From: Rathayibacter oskolensis
Lineage (GTDB): Bacteria > Actinomycetota > Actinomycetes > Actinomycetales > Microbacteriaceae
Assembly (NCBI RefSeq): GCF_900177245.1
Contig: NZ_FXBM01000001.1
Coordinates: forward strand, 1,426,001-1,490,000
Length of the DNA stretch: 64,000 nucleotides
Direction of reading: 5' to 3'
The stretch's first letter is position 1; every line of letters begins with the position of its first letter. Shown one piece after another: positions 18,478 through 26,690 of the stretch. The notes under the pieces were generated by a model that was not told the origin of the DNA, did not search any database, and saw only the letters and a list, made by a program, of their open reading frames with translations. The position numbers and the translations under genes were made by a program.

Positions 18478-19815
18478 ATGGACAAGCAACGGGACTTCGT
18501 TCTTCGCACGATCGAAGAGCGAGGGATCAAATTCGTTCGCCTCTGGTTCACCGACGTCGTCGGCACGCTCAAGTCGGTCGCGATCGCGCCGGCAGAGGTC
18601 GAGGGCGCGTTCGCCGAGGGCCTCGGCTTCGACGGCTCCGCGATCGAGGGCCTCACGCGCTCGTTCGAGGCTGACGTGCTCGCCCACCCCGATCCGTCGA
18701 CCTTCCAGATCCTCCCGTGGCGCGGCGAGATCGACCCGACCGCGCGGATGTTCTGCGACATCACGACCCCCGACGGCCAGCCGGCGGTGGCGGATCCCCG
18801 CAACGTGCTCAAGCGCACGCTCGCCAAGGCCGCCGAGCGCGGCTTCACGTTCTACACGCACCCCGAGATCGAGTTCTACCTGCTCAAGTCCTCGACCTTC
18901 GGTGCCGAGGGCCCCGAGCCGGTCGACTCCGCGGGCTACTTCGACAACGTCCCCGGAGGGACGGCCCACGACTTCCGCCGACGCTCCGTCCGGATGCTCG
19001 AGGATCTGGGCATCTCGGTAGAGTTCAGCCACCACGAGGCGGGACCCGGTCAGAACGAGATCGACCTCCGCTACGCCGACGCCCTGACGACGGCCGACAA
19101 CATCATGACCTTCCGCACCGTGATCAAGGAGGTGGCGATCGAGCAGGGCGTCTATGCGACGTTCATGCCCAAGCCGCTCTCCGGACACCCCGGCTCGGGC
19201 ATGCACACCCACCTCTCGCTGTTCGAGGGCGACATCAACGTGTTCTACGAGCAGGGTGCGCAGTACCAGCTGTCGAAGCTCGGCCGTCAGTTCATCGCGG
19301 GCCTGCTCAAGCACGCGCCCGAGATCACGGCGGTCACGAACCAGTTCGTCAACTCCTACAAGCGCCTGTGGGGCGGCGACGAGGCGCCGAGCTACGTCTC
19401 GTGGGGCCACAACAACCGCTCGGCGCTCGTGCGGGTGCCGCTCTACAAGCCCAACAAGGGCCAGTCGTCGCGCATCGAGTACCGCGCACTCGACTCCGCG
19501 GCGAACCCCTACCTCGCCTACTCGCTGCTCCTCGCAGCGGGCCTCAAGGGCATCGAGGAGGGCTACGAGCTCCCGGCCGAGGCCGAGGACAACGTCTGGT
19601 CGCTCTCGGACGCGGAGCGTCGCGCGCTGGGCTACAGCCCTCTGCCGGCGAGCCTGGATCGCGCCATCTCGCTGATGGAGGAGTCGGAGCTCGTCGCCGA
19701 GACCCTCGGCGAGCAGGTGTTCAACTTCGTCCTGCTCAACAAGCGGAAGGACTGGGCCGAGTACCGCGCGCAGGTGACTCCGTACGAGCTGCGCAGCAAC
19801 CTCGAGATGCTCTGA
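18478..19815 (+). CDS. glnA2: Type I glutamine synthetase, short actinobacterial form (GlnA2)
   Basis: ATP-dependent synthesis of glutamine from glutamate and ammonia. The 445-residue product begins MDKQRDFVLRTIEERG, typical of the GlnA2 paralogue. KPLSGHPGSGMHTHLS and the RVPLY...RIEYRALDSAANPYLA block give the active site. The adenylylation tyrosine of classical enzymes is replaced by Trp374 (DNVWSLSD), so this enzyme should not be controlled by GlnE. Ribosome site AGGAAGG precedes the ATG at 18478; TAGCCT (18447-18452) is a likely -10. glnE follows after 12 nt, so the two form an operon. Confidence 0.95.
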   Translation: MDKQRDFVLRTIEERGIKFVRLWFTDVVGTLKSVAIAPAEVEGAFAEGLGFDGSAIEGLTRSFEADVLAHPDPSTFQILPWRGEIDPTARMFCDITTPDGQPAVADPRNVLKRTLAKAAERGFTFYTHPEIEFYLLKSSTFGAEGPEPVDSAGYFDNVPGGTAHDFRRRSVRMLEDLGISVEFSHHEAGPGQNEIDLRYADALTTADNIMTFRTVIKEVAIEQGVYATFMPKPLSGHPGSGMHTHLSLFEGDINVFYEQGAQYQLSKLGRQFIAGLLKHAPEITAVTNQFVNSYKRLWGGDEAPSYVSWGHNNRSALVRVPLYKPNKGQSSRIEYRALDSAANPYLAYSLLLAAGLKGIEEGYELPAEAEDNVWSLSDAERRALGYSPLPASLDRAISLMEESELVAETLGEQVFNFVLLNKRKDWAEYRAQVTPYELRSNLEML

Positions 19816-19827
19816 CCCGTCCCTCCC

Positions 19828-22800
19828 ATGGCCCGCGACCGCACTCTCAGCGACTTCGCGCGCCTCGGCTTCGCTGAGCTCGGCGAGGCCGGGGCGCGTC
19901 TCGCCGAGGCGGAGGAGCTGGCCGGCCGGTCGCTCGACCACCTCGATCCCGCTTTCGCGCGCGCAGCCGATCCCGACGCCGCACTCCGCGCGCTGATCGA
20001 CCTGCTGCGGAGTCATCGCGACCGGATGGACGTCGTCCTGGACGACGACGCCGCGCTCACCCGCCTCCTGCTGGTGCTCGGCGCGTCCTCCGGTCTGGCC
20101 GACTTCCTCCACCGGCGGCCGGCCGAGCTCGAGACCTTCCGCGACGCCGTCACGACCCTCCCCGGGCGGGCCGAGCTGCGGCAGGAGCTCCTCGACTCGG
20201 TCGGCGCCGTCGAGGGTTTCGCGACCCTCGGCGAGGAGGCCGGCTGGACGGCACTGCGGACCCGGTACCGCCGGCTGCTGACCCGCGTGGTCGTCCACGA
20301 TCTGAGCCAGCTCGATCCGGTCGCGGCGATCGACCGCGTCAGCCGCACGCTCGCCGATCTGGCGGGTGCGGCCCTCGAGGCGTCCCTCGCCGTCGCACGC
20401 GCCGATCTGGTGCACGGCTCCGGCCCGGGCCGCTTCACGCGAGACGAGGTCGAGGCGACTCGGTTCGCCGTGATCGGGATGGGCAAGGCGGGTGCCTCCG
20501 AGCTGAACTACGTGAGCGATGTCGACGTCATCTTCGTCGCCGAGGGCGATCCGGAGCGCGAGCTCTCGAATGCGCGCGCGATCGACATCGCGACCCGGCT
20601 GGCGGTGCTTCTGATGCGGGGGACGTCGGCTCTCGCCCTCGAGCCGGAGCTGTGGGAGGTCGACCCGAACCTGCGTCCCGAGGGCAAGCAGGGGGCCCTG
20701 GTCAGGACCCTCGACTCGCACATCGCCTACTACGACCGCTGGGCGAAGAGCTGGGAGTTCCAGGCGCTGCTGAAGGCGCGACCGCTCGCCGGCGACTCCG
20801 AGCTCGGGCGCGCCTACGTCGACGCCGTGGCCCCGAAGGTCTGGTCGAGCGCGTCGCGCGAGAACTTCGTCGAGTCGGTGCAGCGGATGCGCGAGCGCGT
20901 CACCGAGAACATCCCGCAGAACGACGTGCACTACCAGATCAAGCTCGGACCGGGCGGGCTGCGCGACATCGAGTTCACGGTCCAGCTCCTCCAGCTGGTG
21001 CACGGTCAGACCGACGATGAGATCCGGATGCCGGGCACGCTGCTCGCGCTCGGGGCCCTCGCCGACCGCGGCTACATCGGCCGGTCGGCCGCCGACGAGT
21101 TCTCCCGCGACTACCGCGCCCTCCGGCTCCTCGAGCACCGCCTCCAGCTGCGGAGGCTCCGCCGCACCCACCTGATGCCGCGGGACGAGCACGAGCTGCG
21201 GACCCTCGCCCGTTCGAGCGGCCTCGCGACGAACGCGGACGAGCTGCTCGTGGTCTGGAACGGGATCAAGCACCGGGTGCGCGGTCTGCACGAGAAGCTG
21301 TTCTACCGTCCGCTCCTCTCGGCCGTGGCCGCTCTGTCCGACGGGGGAGCGGAGCTCTCGACCGGCCAGGCGGAGGCGCGTCTCGCCGCCATCGGCTTCA
21401 CCGACTCCCGCGGAGCGCTCGGGCACATCGCGGCGATGACCACGGGCGTGTCGCGTCGAGCCACCATCCAGCGTCACCTGGTTCCCGTCATGCTGCAGTG
21501 GTTCGCCGACGGAGCCGACCCCGACTACGGCCTCCTCGCGTTCCGGCGCCTGAGCGACACGCTGGGCGGGACGCCGTGGTTCCTCCGGATGCTCCGCGAC
21601 TCCTCCGGGGCGGCCAAGCGCCTGACGACCGTGCTCTCGGGGTCGCGCTTCGTCGGCGAGCTGCTCGACCGCATCCCGGAGTCGGCGGCCTGGCTCGAGG
21701 ACGACGACGCGCTGCGTCCCCGGAGCGCCTCCGCCCTCGGCGAGGAGGTCAGGGCCGTGCTCGCGCGCCACGACACCCCGGAGGCGGTGGCCGCGGTCCT
21801 CCGAGCGATGCGCCGACGCGAGGTGCTGCGGACCGCGATGGGGGGCGTGCTCGGTCTGAACACGATCGAGGAGACCGCGCAGAGCCTCACGGACATCATC
21901 ACCGCTCTGCTCACCGGAGTGCTCGGCGCGGTGCGCCGATCGAGTGCCGGCCGGCCGGGGGCCGACGCGCGGTTCGCAGTGATCGGCATGGGGCGCTACG
22001 GGGGAGCGGAGCTGGGCTTCGGCTCGGACGCCGATGTGATGTACGTCCAGCGCCCGGTGTCCGGCGAGCCGCGGGACGCCCAGCTGTACGCGCAGCATCT
22101 GGTGGCCGAGCTCGTCCGGCTCACGGACGACTCCCGCCTCCCGCTCGACCTCGACGCCGACCTCCGACCGGAGGGCAAGAACGGCCCGCTCGTGCGCTCC
22201 CTCGACTCCTACCGTGCCTACTACGCGCGGTGGTCGCTGACCTGGGAGGCCCAGACCCTCCTCCGCGCCCGAGGAGTCGCCGGCGACGAGGAGCTGATCA
22301 CCGACTTCGAGGCACTCGCCGACGGCGTCCGGTATCCCTCCGCGATCTCCGACCGCGACATCCGCGAGGTGAAGCGGATCAAGGCGCGCGTCGAGAAGGA
22401 GCGCCTCCCGCAGGGAGCCGACCCGCTGCGGCACATCAAGCTCGGTAGGGGGTCGCTGAGCGACGTGGAGTGGCTCGTGCAGCTCCTGCAGCTCCAGCAC
22501 GCCCGCACTGTGCCCGCCCTGCGCACGACCTCGACCGTCACCGCGCTCCGAGTCGCGGAGGAGGCGGGCCTCATCACTGCCCCGGATGCGGACCGTCTGC
22601 GCAGGGCCTGGCGATTCTCCTCCCGCGTGCGCTCGGCGATGACCCTGTGGACGAACCGCACGAGCGACGTCCTCCCGACCGACAGACGGCAGCTCGACGC
22701 GATCGCGCGCCTCCTCGAGTACCCCGCGGGCTCCGCCACTCGGCTCGAGGACGACTACCTCGGAGTCACCCGCCGGGCCCGCGCCGTCTTCGAGCGCCGC

Positions 22801-22842
22801 TTCTACGGCCCGGCCGAGGGCGAGCAGCCGACCTACCGCTGA
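19828..22842 (+). CDS. glnE: Bifunctional glutamine synthetase adenylyltransferase/deadenylylase
   Basis: Attaches AMP to, or removes it from, glutamine synthetase according to nitrogen status. The 1004-residue protein has two nucleotidyltransferase domains: the N-terminal deadenylylase (GMGKAGASELNYVSDVDVIFV, about 210-235) and the C-terminal adenylylase (GMGRYGGAELGFGSDADVMYV, about 720-740), both with the D-x-D metal pair, each followed by a helical GlnE domain (HYQIKLGPGGLRDIEF; HIKLGRGSLSDVEWLVQ). It sits directly behind glnA2, but its target is more probably GlnA1, which keeps the tyrosine. Confidence 0.97.
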   Translation: MARDRTLSDFARLGFAELGEAGARLAEAEELAGRSLDHLDPAFARAADPDAALRALIDLLRSHRDRMDVVLDDDAALTRLLLVLGASSGLADFLHRRPAELETFRDAVTTLPGRAELRQELLDSVGAVEGFATLGEEAGWTALRTRYRRLLTRVVVHDLSQLDPVAAIDRVSRTLADLAGAALEASLAVARADLVHGSGPGRFTRDEVEATRFAVIGMGKAGASELNYVSDVDVIFVAEGDPERELSNARAIDIATRLAVLLMRGTSALALEPELWEVDPNLRPEGKQGALVRTLDSHIAYYDRWAKSWEFQALLKARPLAGDSELGRAYVDAVAPKVWSSASRENFVESVQRMRERVTENIPQNDVHYQIKLGPGGLRDIEFTVQLLQLVHGQTDDEIRMPGTLLALGALADRGYIGRSAADEFSRDYRALRLLEHRLQLRRLRRTHLMPRDEHELRTLARSSGLATNADELLVVWNGIKHRVRGLHEKLFYRPLLSAVAALSDGGAELSTGQAEARLAAIGFTDSRGALGHIAAMTTGVSRRATIQRHLVPVMLQWFADGADPDYGLLAFRRLSDTLGGTPWFLRMLRDSSGAAKRLTTVLSGSRFVGELLDRIPESAAWLEDDDALRPRSASALGEEVRAVLARHDTPEAVAAVLRAMRRREVLRTAMGGVLGLNTIEETAQSLTDIITALLTGVLGAVRRSSAGRPGADARFAVIGMGRYGGAELGFGSDADVMYVQRPVSGEPRDAQLYAQHLVAELVRLTDDSRLPLDLDADLRPEGKNGPLVRSLDSYRAYYARWSLTWEAQTLLRARGVAGDEELITDFEALADGVRYPSAISDRDIREVKRIKARVEKERLPQGADPLRHIKLGRGSLSDVEWLVQLLQLQHARTVPALRTTSTVTALRVAEEAGLITAPDADRLRRAWRFSSRVRSAMTLWTNRTSDVLPTDRRQLDAIARLLEYPAGSATRLEDDYLGVTRRARAVFERRFYGPAEGEQPTYR

Positions 22843-23139
22843 CCCCGTCGCCGCGCGGCCGACCTGCGCCGTGGTTCCGACGATTTGACTCGGTGGCAGA
22901 GCTCCCTGGGTGCTGTGGTCGGTCCCGATGCACGCGCCGTGCCGCGGAGTCGACGGAGCTGGAAGCCTGCGGGTGCGGTCCACCGATGACGAGACTCCAG
23001 CTCTCGAGCAACCCCGATCCGGCGTTCGCCAATCCGAACGCCGCAGGCTGACGAATCGATACGACGCCTTCGAGCGACCCGTGAGCACCCGAAGCTCGCA
23101 GCCACACGGCGGTCGCGGCGCCGACACCCTGGGGTGACC

Positions 23140-23265
23140 ATGTCTTCCTTCTTCGCTGCACTCGTCCCGTCTCGCCGGTGCGTGGCCTGCGGTGCGTCTC
23201 CAGCCGTGCGTCCGAGCCCGTTCTGCTCCTCCGCGTGCGCGCGCACCAACCACCTCTACTCCTGA
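23140..23265 (+). CDS. Possible 41-residue Cys4 zinc-finger mini-protein
   Basis: A short frame from ATG 23140 encodes 41 residues with the pattern RCVACG-(9)-PFCSSACA: Cys14, Cys17, Cys29 and Cys33 (spacing CxxC...CxxxC). This resembles small FCS-type zinc fingers (C-x2-C-G ... F-C-S-x2-C), a pattern unlikely by chance. A weak GGGGTG lies before the ATG. It stands alone in the 900-bp glnE-glnA1 spacer, whose first part (22843-23139) shows nothing else recognisable. Confidence 0.5.
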   Translation: MSSFFAALVPSRRCVACGASPAVRPSPFCSSACARTNHLYS

Positions 23266-23377
23266 GGGACGCGTCCGGATCGGCCTGCCGAGAACCTTTC
23301 GGTTCGATACGCACGTATGCTTTTCGCTTCTCCTCAACCCTGGGTGGGACCCGAACCCCGCAGACTGAGAGCACGTG

Positions 23378-23560
23378 ATGAACCACCACTCCCGTACGAC
23401 ATCAGCGATCTCCTCACCGTCCGACGCGGTCGCGCTCACCGCAGGCGAGCTTCGCGCCGCACTGCTCGACCCCGGAGCGGTCCATCCCGGGCTCGCAGCG
23501 CACGTCCTCGCCCAGCTGCACCAGCTCGGTCGCGCAGTCGATCAGGATGTCGCGGCCTGA
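23378..23560 (+). CDS. Possible small conserved protein, 60 residues
   Basis: Starts at ATG 23378 (or GTG 23375). The product ends in a helical segment ALTAGELRAALLDPGAVHPGLAAHVLAQLHQLGRAVDQ that looks like a folded three-helix region rather than random sequence. CAGACT (23361-23366) could be its -10. No family recognised. It is convergent with glnA1. The remaining spacer to 23693 shows nothing firm, apart from a minus-strand reading (VLTGLARDTNPSGSVVFF) of uncertain meaning. Confidence 0.4.
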   Translation: MNHHSRTTSAISSPSDAVALTAGELRAALLDPGAVHPGLAAHVLAQLHQLGRAVDQDVAA

Positions 23561-23693
23561 GCGGTTCGCCTCGCGATCGGCCCCTCCTCGGGCACGAACG
23601 GCAGTGAGCCCGTGTCGGCGAAGAAGACGACCGAGCCCGACGGGTTGGTATCGCGGGCCAGACCAGTCAGCACTGCCGACGCGCCGCACGGCG

Positions 23694-23725
23694 AAGGGCC
23701 GCCCCTCCGAGGAGGGACGGCCCTT
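23694..23725 (-). terminator. Terminator of glnA1
   Basis: 15-bp arms 23694-23708 and 23711-23725 (AAGGGCCGCCCCTCC / GGAGGGACGGCCCTT) with one mismatch and a 2-nt loop, 16 nt beyond the glnA1 stop. Confidence 0.75.
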
Positions 23726-23741
23726 GCAGTGGTTCCGAGGA

Positions 23742-25166
23742 TCAGACTCCGTAGTAGAGCTCGAACTCGAAGGGGTGCGGACGCTGTGCGAGCGGCTTGA
23801 TCTCCTTCTCGCGCTTGAACTCGATCCAGGTGTCGATGAGCTCCTGCGTGAACACGCCGCCCTGCAGCAGGAAGTCGTGGTCGGCGGCCAGGGCGTCGAG
23901 CGCCTCGCCGAGCGACGCGGGAACCTGCGGGATGAGCTTGGCCTCCTCCGGGGGCAGCTCGTACAGGTCCTTGTCGACGGGCTCGTGCGGCTCGATGCGG
24001 TTCTTGATGCCGTCGAGGCCGGCCATGAGCTGCGCGGCGAACGCCAGGTAGGGGTTGCCCGACGCGTCCGGAGCGCGGAACTCGATGCGCTTGGCCTTCG
24101 GGTTGGTGCCCGTGATCGGGATGCGGATCGACGCGGAGCGGTTGCCCGCCGAGTAGACCAGGTTCACCGGCGCCTCGAAGCCCGGGATGAGGCGGTGGTA
24201 GGAGTTGACCGTCGGGTTCGTGAAGGCCAGGACCGCCGGGGCGTGCTTGAGCAGGCCGCCGATGTACCAGCGGGCGAGGTCCGAGAGGCCCCCGTAGCCG
24301 TTCTCGTCGTAGAAGAGGGGAGTGCCGTCGTTCCAGAGCGACTGGTGGGTGTGCATGCCCGAACCGTTGTCGCCGAAGAGCGGCTTCGGCATGAACGTGG
24401 CGGTCTTGCCCCACTGCTCGGCCGTGTTCTTCACGATGTACTTGAACTTGAGGATGTCGTCCGCCGCGTGGACCATGGTGTCGAAGCGGTAGTTGATCTC
24501 GGCCTGGCCGCCGGTGCCCACCTCGTGGTGCGAGCGCTCGAGGATGAGGCCGGCGTCGATGAGCTTCAGGCAGATGTCGTCGCGCAGGTCGGCCTGCTTG
24601 TCGACGGGGCTGACGGGGAAGTAGCCGCCCTTGTAGGGCGTCTTGTTGCCGAGGTTGCCGCCCTCTTCGACGCGGCCCGAGTTCCACGCACCCTCGACGG
24701 AGTCGACGACGTGGAACGCGGCGTTCTGCGTGACCTCGTAGCGGACGTCGTCGAAGATGTAGAACTCCGCCTCCGGGGCGAAGAACGCGGTGTCGGCGAT
24801 GCCGGTGGAGGCGAGGTACTTCTCGGCCTTCTTGGCGACCTGGCGAGGGTCCTTCGAGTAGATCTCGCCGTTGCGCGGGTTGTAGATGTCGAAGACCAGG
24901 ATCAGCGTGCGCTCGACGCGGAACGGGTCCACGTAGGCGGTCGTCACGTCAGGGATCAGCTGCATGTCCGATTCGTGGATGTTCGCGAATCCACGGATCG
25001 AGGACCCGTCGAAGAGCTGGCCGACGGAGAAGAACTCCTCGTCCACGGTCGAGGCGGGGATGTTGAAGTGCTGCTGGACACCGGGGAGATCGGTGAACCG
25101 GATGTCGAGGAACTTGACGTCCGTGTCCTTGATGAACTTGAGCACCTCGGAAGAATCTTTAAACAT
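23742..25166 (-). CDS. glnA1: Type I glutamine synthetase (GlnA1)
   Basis: Main ammonia-assimilating enzyme, a dodecamer. The 474-residue product has the full set of motifs: [44 protein letters not shown] and the adenylylation site [12 protein letters not shown] with Tyr402, the residue GlnE modifies. The ATG at 25166 has a ribosome site GGAGACC. Upstream on the same strand lie a -10-like TACCCT and a four-half-site GlnR operator, so both transcription and activity seem nitrogen-controlled. Confidence 0.97.
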   Translation of the reverse strand: MFKDSSEVLKFIKDTDVKFLDIRFTDLPGVQQHFNIPASTVDEEFFSVGQLFDGSSIRGFANIHESDMQLIPDVTTAYVDPFRVERTLILVFDIYNPRNGEIYSKDPRQVAKKAEKYLASTGIADTAFFAPEAEFYIFDDVRYEVTQNAAFHVVDSVEGAWNSGRVEEGGNLGNKTPYKGGYFPVSPVDKQADLRDDICLKLIDAGLILERSHHEVGTGGQAEINYRFDTMVHAADDILKFKYIVKNTAEQWGKTATFMPKPLFGDNGSGMHTHQSLWNDGTPLFYDENGYGGLSDLARWYIGGLLKHAPAVLAFTNPTVNSYHRLIPGFEAPVNLVYSAGNRSASIRIPITGTNPKAKRIEFRAPDASGNPYLAFAAQLMAGLDGIKNRIEPHEPVDKDLYELPPEEAKLIPQVPASLGEALDALAADHDFLLQGGVFTQELIDTWIEFKREKEIKPLAQRPHPFEFELYYGV

Positions 25167-25215
25167 GCAAAGGTCTCCAATGGCATAACGGGTTGCTGCA
25201 GAGCGCAGCCGTTTC

Positions 25216-25221
25216 AGGGTA
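25216..25221 (-). promoter_or_regulatory. -10 box of glnA1
   Basis: TACCCT on the minus strand, 10 nt downstream of the GlnR operator; expected start near 25209, leaving a leader of about 42 nt with the ribosome site. Confidence 0.5.
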
Positions 25222-25231
25222 GTGACAGGGG

Positions 25232-25269
25232 GTTTCCCTCCCGTGTCCCTTTTGTTTCCGGCGTGTTAC
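25232..25269 (-). promoter_or_regulatory. GlnR-type operator upstream of glnA1
   Basis: On the minus strand the 38-bp stretch reads GTAAC-n6-GAAAC-n6-GACAC-n6-GAAAC, matching the actinobacterial GlnR consensus gTnAc-n6-GaAAc repeated twice, with exact 6-nt spacing throughout and one deviation (A for T in the third half-site). It lies just upstream of the putative -10, an activator position. A GlnR gene is not in the window. Confidence 0.8.
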
Positions 25270-25333
25270 GGGGCCGGGCAGCGGTCGCTCCGGCTCACGG
25301 GACGTTCCGGGGCGACGCCGATAGGATCGCGGG

Positions 25334-25756
25334 ATGCCAGGAGCCGACCGCAGGACCTTCGCCGATGTCGGACCGAGTTCGTGGCCGGGGGAGCGCCTCG
25401 GGCTCCCCGAGCACGGTCGGATGTCCGTCGGACGGGTCGGCCGGCGGTTCGCGGCCCTCGCCGTCGACCTCGCGGTGGCTGCGCTGCTCTCGCTCGCCTT
25501 CTTCGACTACGACCGCTGGGCGAGCCTCGTGCTCTTCATCGTGCTGCAGGCGGTCTTCATCCCCACCATCGGCGGCAGCGTCGGGCACCGGCTGCTCGGC
25601 ATGAGGGTCGTGCGGCTCGGCGGCGGCTGGGTGGGCGTCTGGCGGCCGCTGGTGCGGTCCGTGATGCTCGCCGTGCTCGTCCCCGCCCTCGTCTGGGACT
25701 CGGACCAGCGGGGCTTCCACGACAAGGTCGCCGGCACGGTGCTCGTCCGCTACTGA
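25334..25756 (+). CDS. RDD family membrane protein
   Basis: A 140-residue protein with the RDD pattern: GRRFAALAVDLAVAALLSL (helix 1 with R and D), a second helix SLVLFIVLQAVFIPTIGGSVGHRLLGMRV, and RSVMLAVLVPALVWDSDQRGFHDKVAGTVLV. Two or three membrane segments; function unknown, often thought to be transport-related. TAGGAT (25322-25327) lies 6 nt before the ATG, indicating a leaderless mRNA. It diverges from glnA1. Confidence 0.85.
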   Translation: MPGADRRTFADVGPSSWPGERLGLPEHGRMSVGRVGRRFAALAVDLAVAALLSLAFFDYDRWASLVLFIVLQAVFIPTIGGSVGHRLLGMRVVRLGGGWVGVWRPLVRSVMLAVLVPALVWDSDQRGFHDKVAGTVLVRY

Positions 25757-25777
25757 CTCCGTCCCGCCCGCGAACGA

Positions 25778-25811
25778 CGAAGAGCCCGTGCCCGGAGGCA
25801 CGGGCTCTTCG
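25778..25811. terminator. Bidirectional terminator between RDD and DUF4191 genes
   Basis: Perfect 14-bp arms CGAAGAGCCCGTGC (25778-25791) and GCACGGGCTCTTCG (25798-25811), centred between two convergent genes, able to stop transcription from both sides. Confidence 0.85.
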
Positions 25812-25829
25812 CGCGGAGGTCGACGTGGC

Positions 25830-26540
25830 TCAGCGGGAGCGCTGCGGTCGCACCTTGAACGGGTCGACGCCCTTCGGGATGGGCAGCGAGGTGTTGAGCG
25901 ACGCGAGGCGGTTCTTCACGGCCAGCACCTCGGCCTTCGTGAGGACCTTCTTGGTCTTCGCGAGCGTGCGCGGCACGCGATGCAGGGGGACGGCGTCCGC
26001 GTCCGGTCCGACGTGCACGAAGGTGACGGGCACGTTCGGCAGGATCCGCGTGACCTTGCGCCGCTCGTCCTCGAGCATCCGCTTCGTCCGCCCCGTCGGG
26101 CCCTCCGCGATCAGGACGACTCCGCCGCGGCCGACGGCGCGGTAGACGGCGTCCTGGGTCTTGCCGTTGACGGCGACCGGCATCTCGCCGCCCGTCCACG
26201 TCCCGCGGAGTCCGCTGCGCAGCACCGCGCCGACGGCTCCGGGCTGGCCGGCGATCTGACCGTAGGCGGCGCGTTCGGCGCGACGGGAGAGGACGGCGAG
26301 GCCCGCCACCATTCCCGCGAGGATCCCGACGAGCACCCAGAGGGCGATGACGAAGCCGTTGCCGTCTCCGAGCAGCACACCGAGGAGGACGCCGAGGAGG
26401 ACCGGCAGGAGCGCGGCGAGCAGGATGATCCACACCGCGTTGCTGTCGTAGCGGCGGGTCATCTGGAACACCTGCCACATCTGCTTGAGACGTCCGGGTT
26501 CCTTGACCGCCTTCGTCGACGGTTCCGTGCTGCGTGCCAT
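25830..26540 (-). CDS. DUF4191 domain membrane protein
   Basis: A 236-residue protein with two membrane helices (about 38-85) followed by a cytoplasmic domain carrying conserved GRGGVVLIAEGPTGRTKRMLEDERRK and NRLASLNTSLPIPKGVDP segments, typical of DUF4191 in actinobacteria. Function unknown. TATCCT (26548-26553) lies exactly 7 nt before the ATG, so the mRNA is probably leaderless. Confidence 0.87.
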   Translation of the reverse strand: MARSTEPSTKAVKEPGRLKQMWQVFQMTRRYDSNAVWIILLAALLPVLLGVLLGVLLGDGNGFVIALWVLVGILAGMVAGLAVLSRRAERAAYGQIAGQPGAVGAVLRSGLRGTWTGGEMPVAVNGKTQDAVYRAVGRGGVVLIAEGPTGRTKRMLEDERRKVTRILPNVPVTFVHVGPDADAVPLHRVPRTLAKTKKVLTKAEVLAVKNRLASLNTSLPIPKGVDPFKVRPQRSR

Positions 26541-26690
26541 GAGGTCAAGGATACCGAGCGGACCCCGGGAGCAGGACCGGAGGTCAGGATCGGACCAGCG
26601 GCACTCCTCCTCAGGCGTCGATCCGCGGCTCCGTCCACCGATCGAGCACGCGTCGCTCGACGGGAGCAGGGCCGGGTGCAGGCTCGTGGC

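Noticed and set aside
18352-23439. Very long minus-strand open frame opposite glnA2 and glnE
   Set aside because: Antisense shadow of two clear genes in high-GC DNA; its translation has no family features.
23542-23689. Minus-strand frame with VLTGLARDTNPSGSVVFFADTGSLPF after the glnA1 terminator
   Set aside because: Looks protein-like but is short, has no ribosome site and no family match; could be a fragment of a lost gene, so not called.
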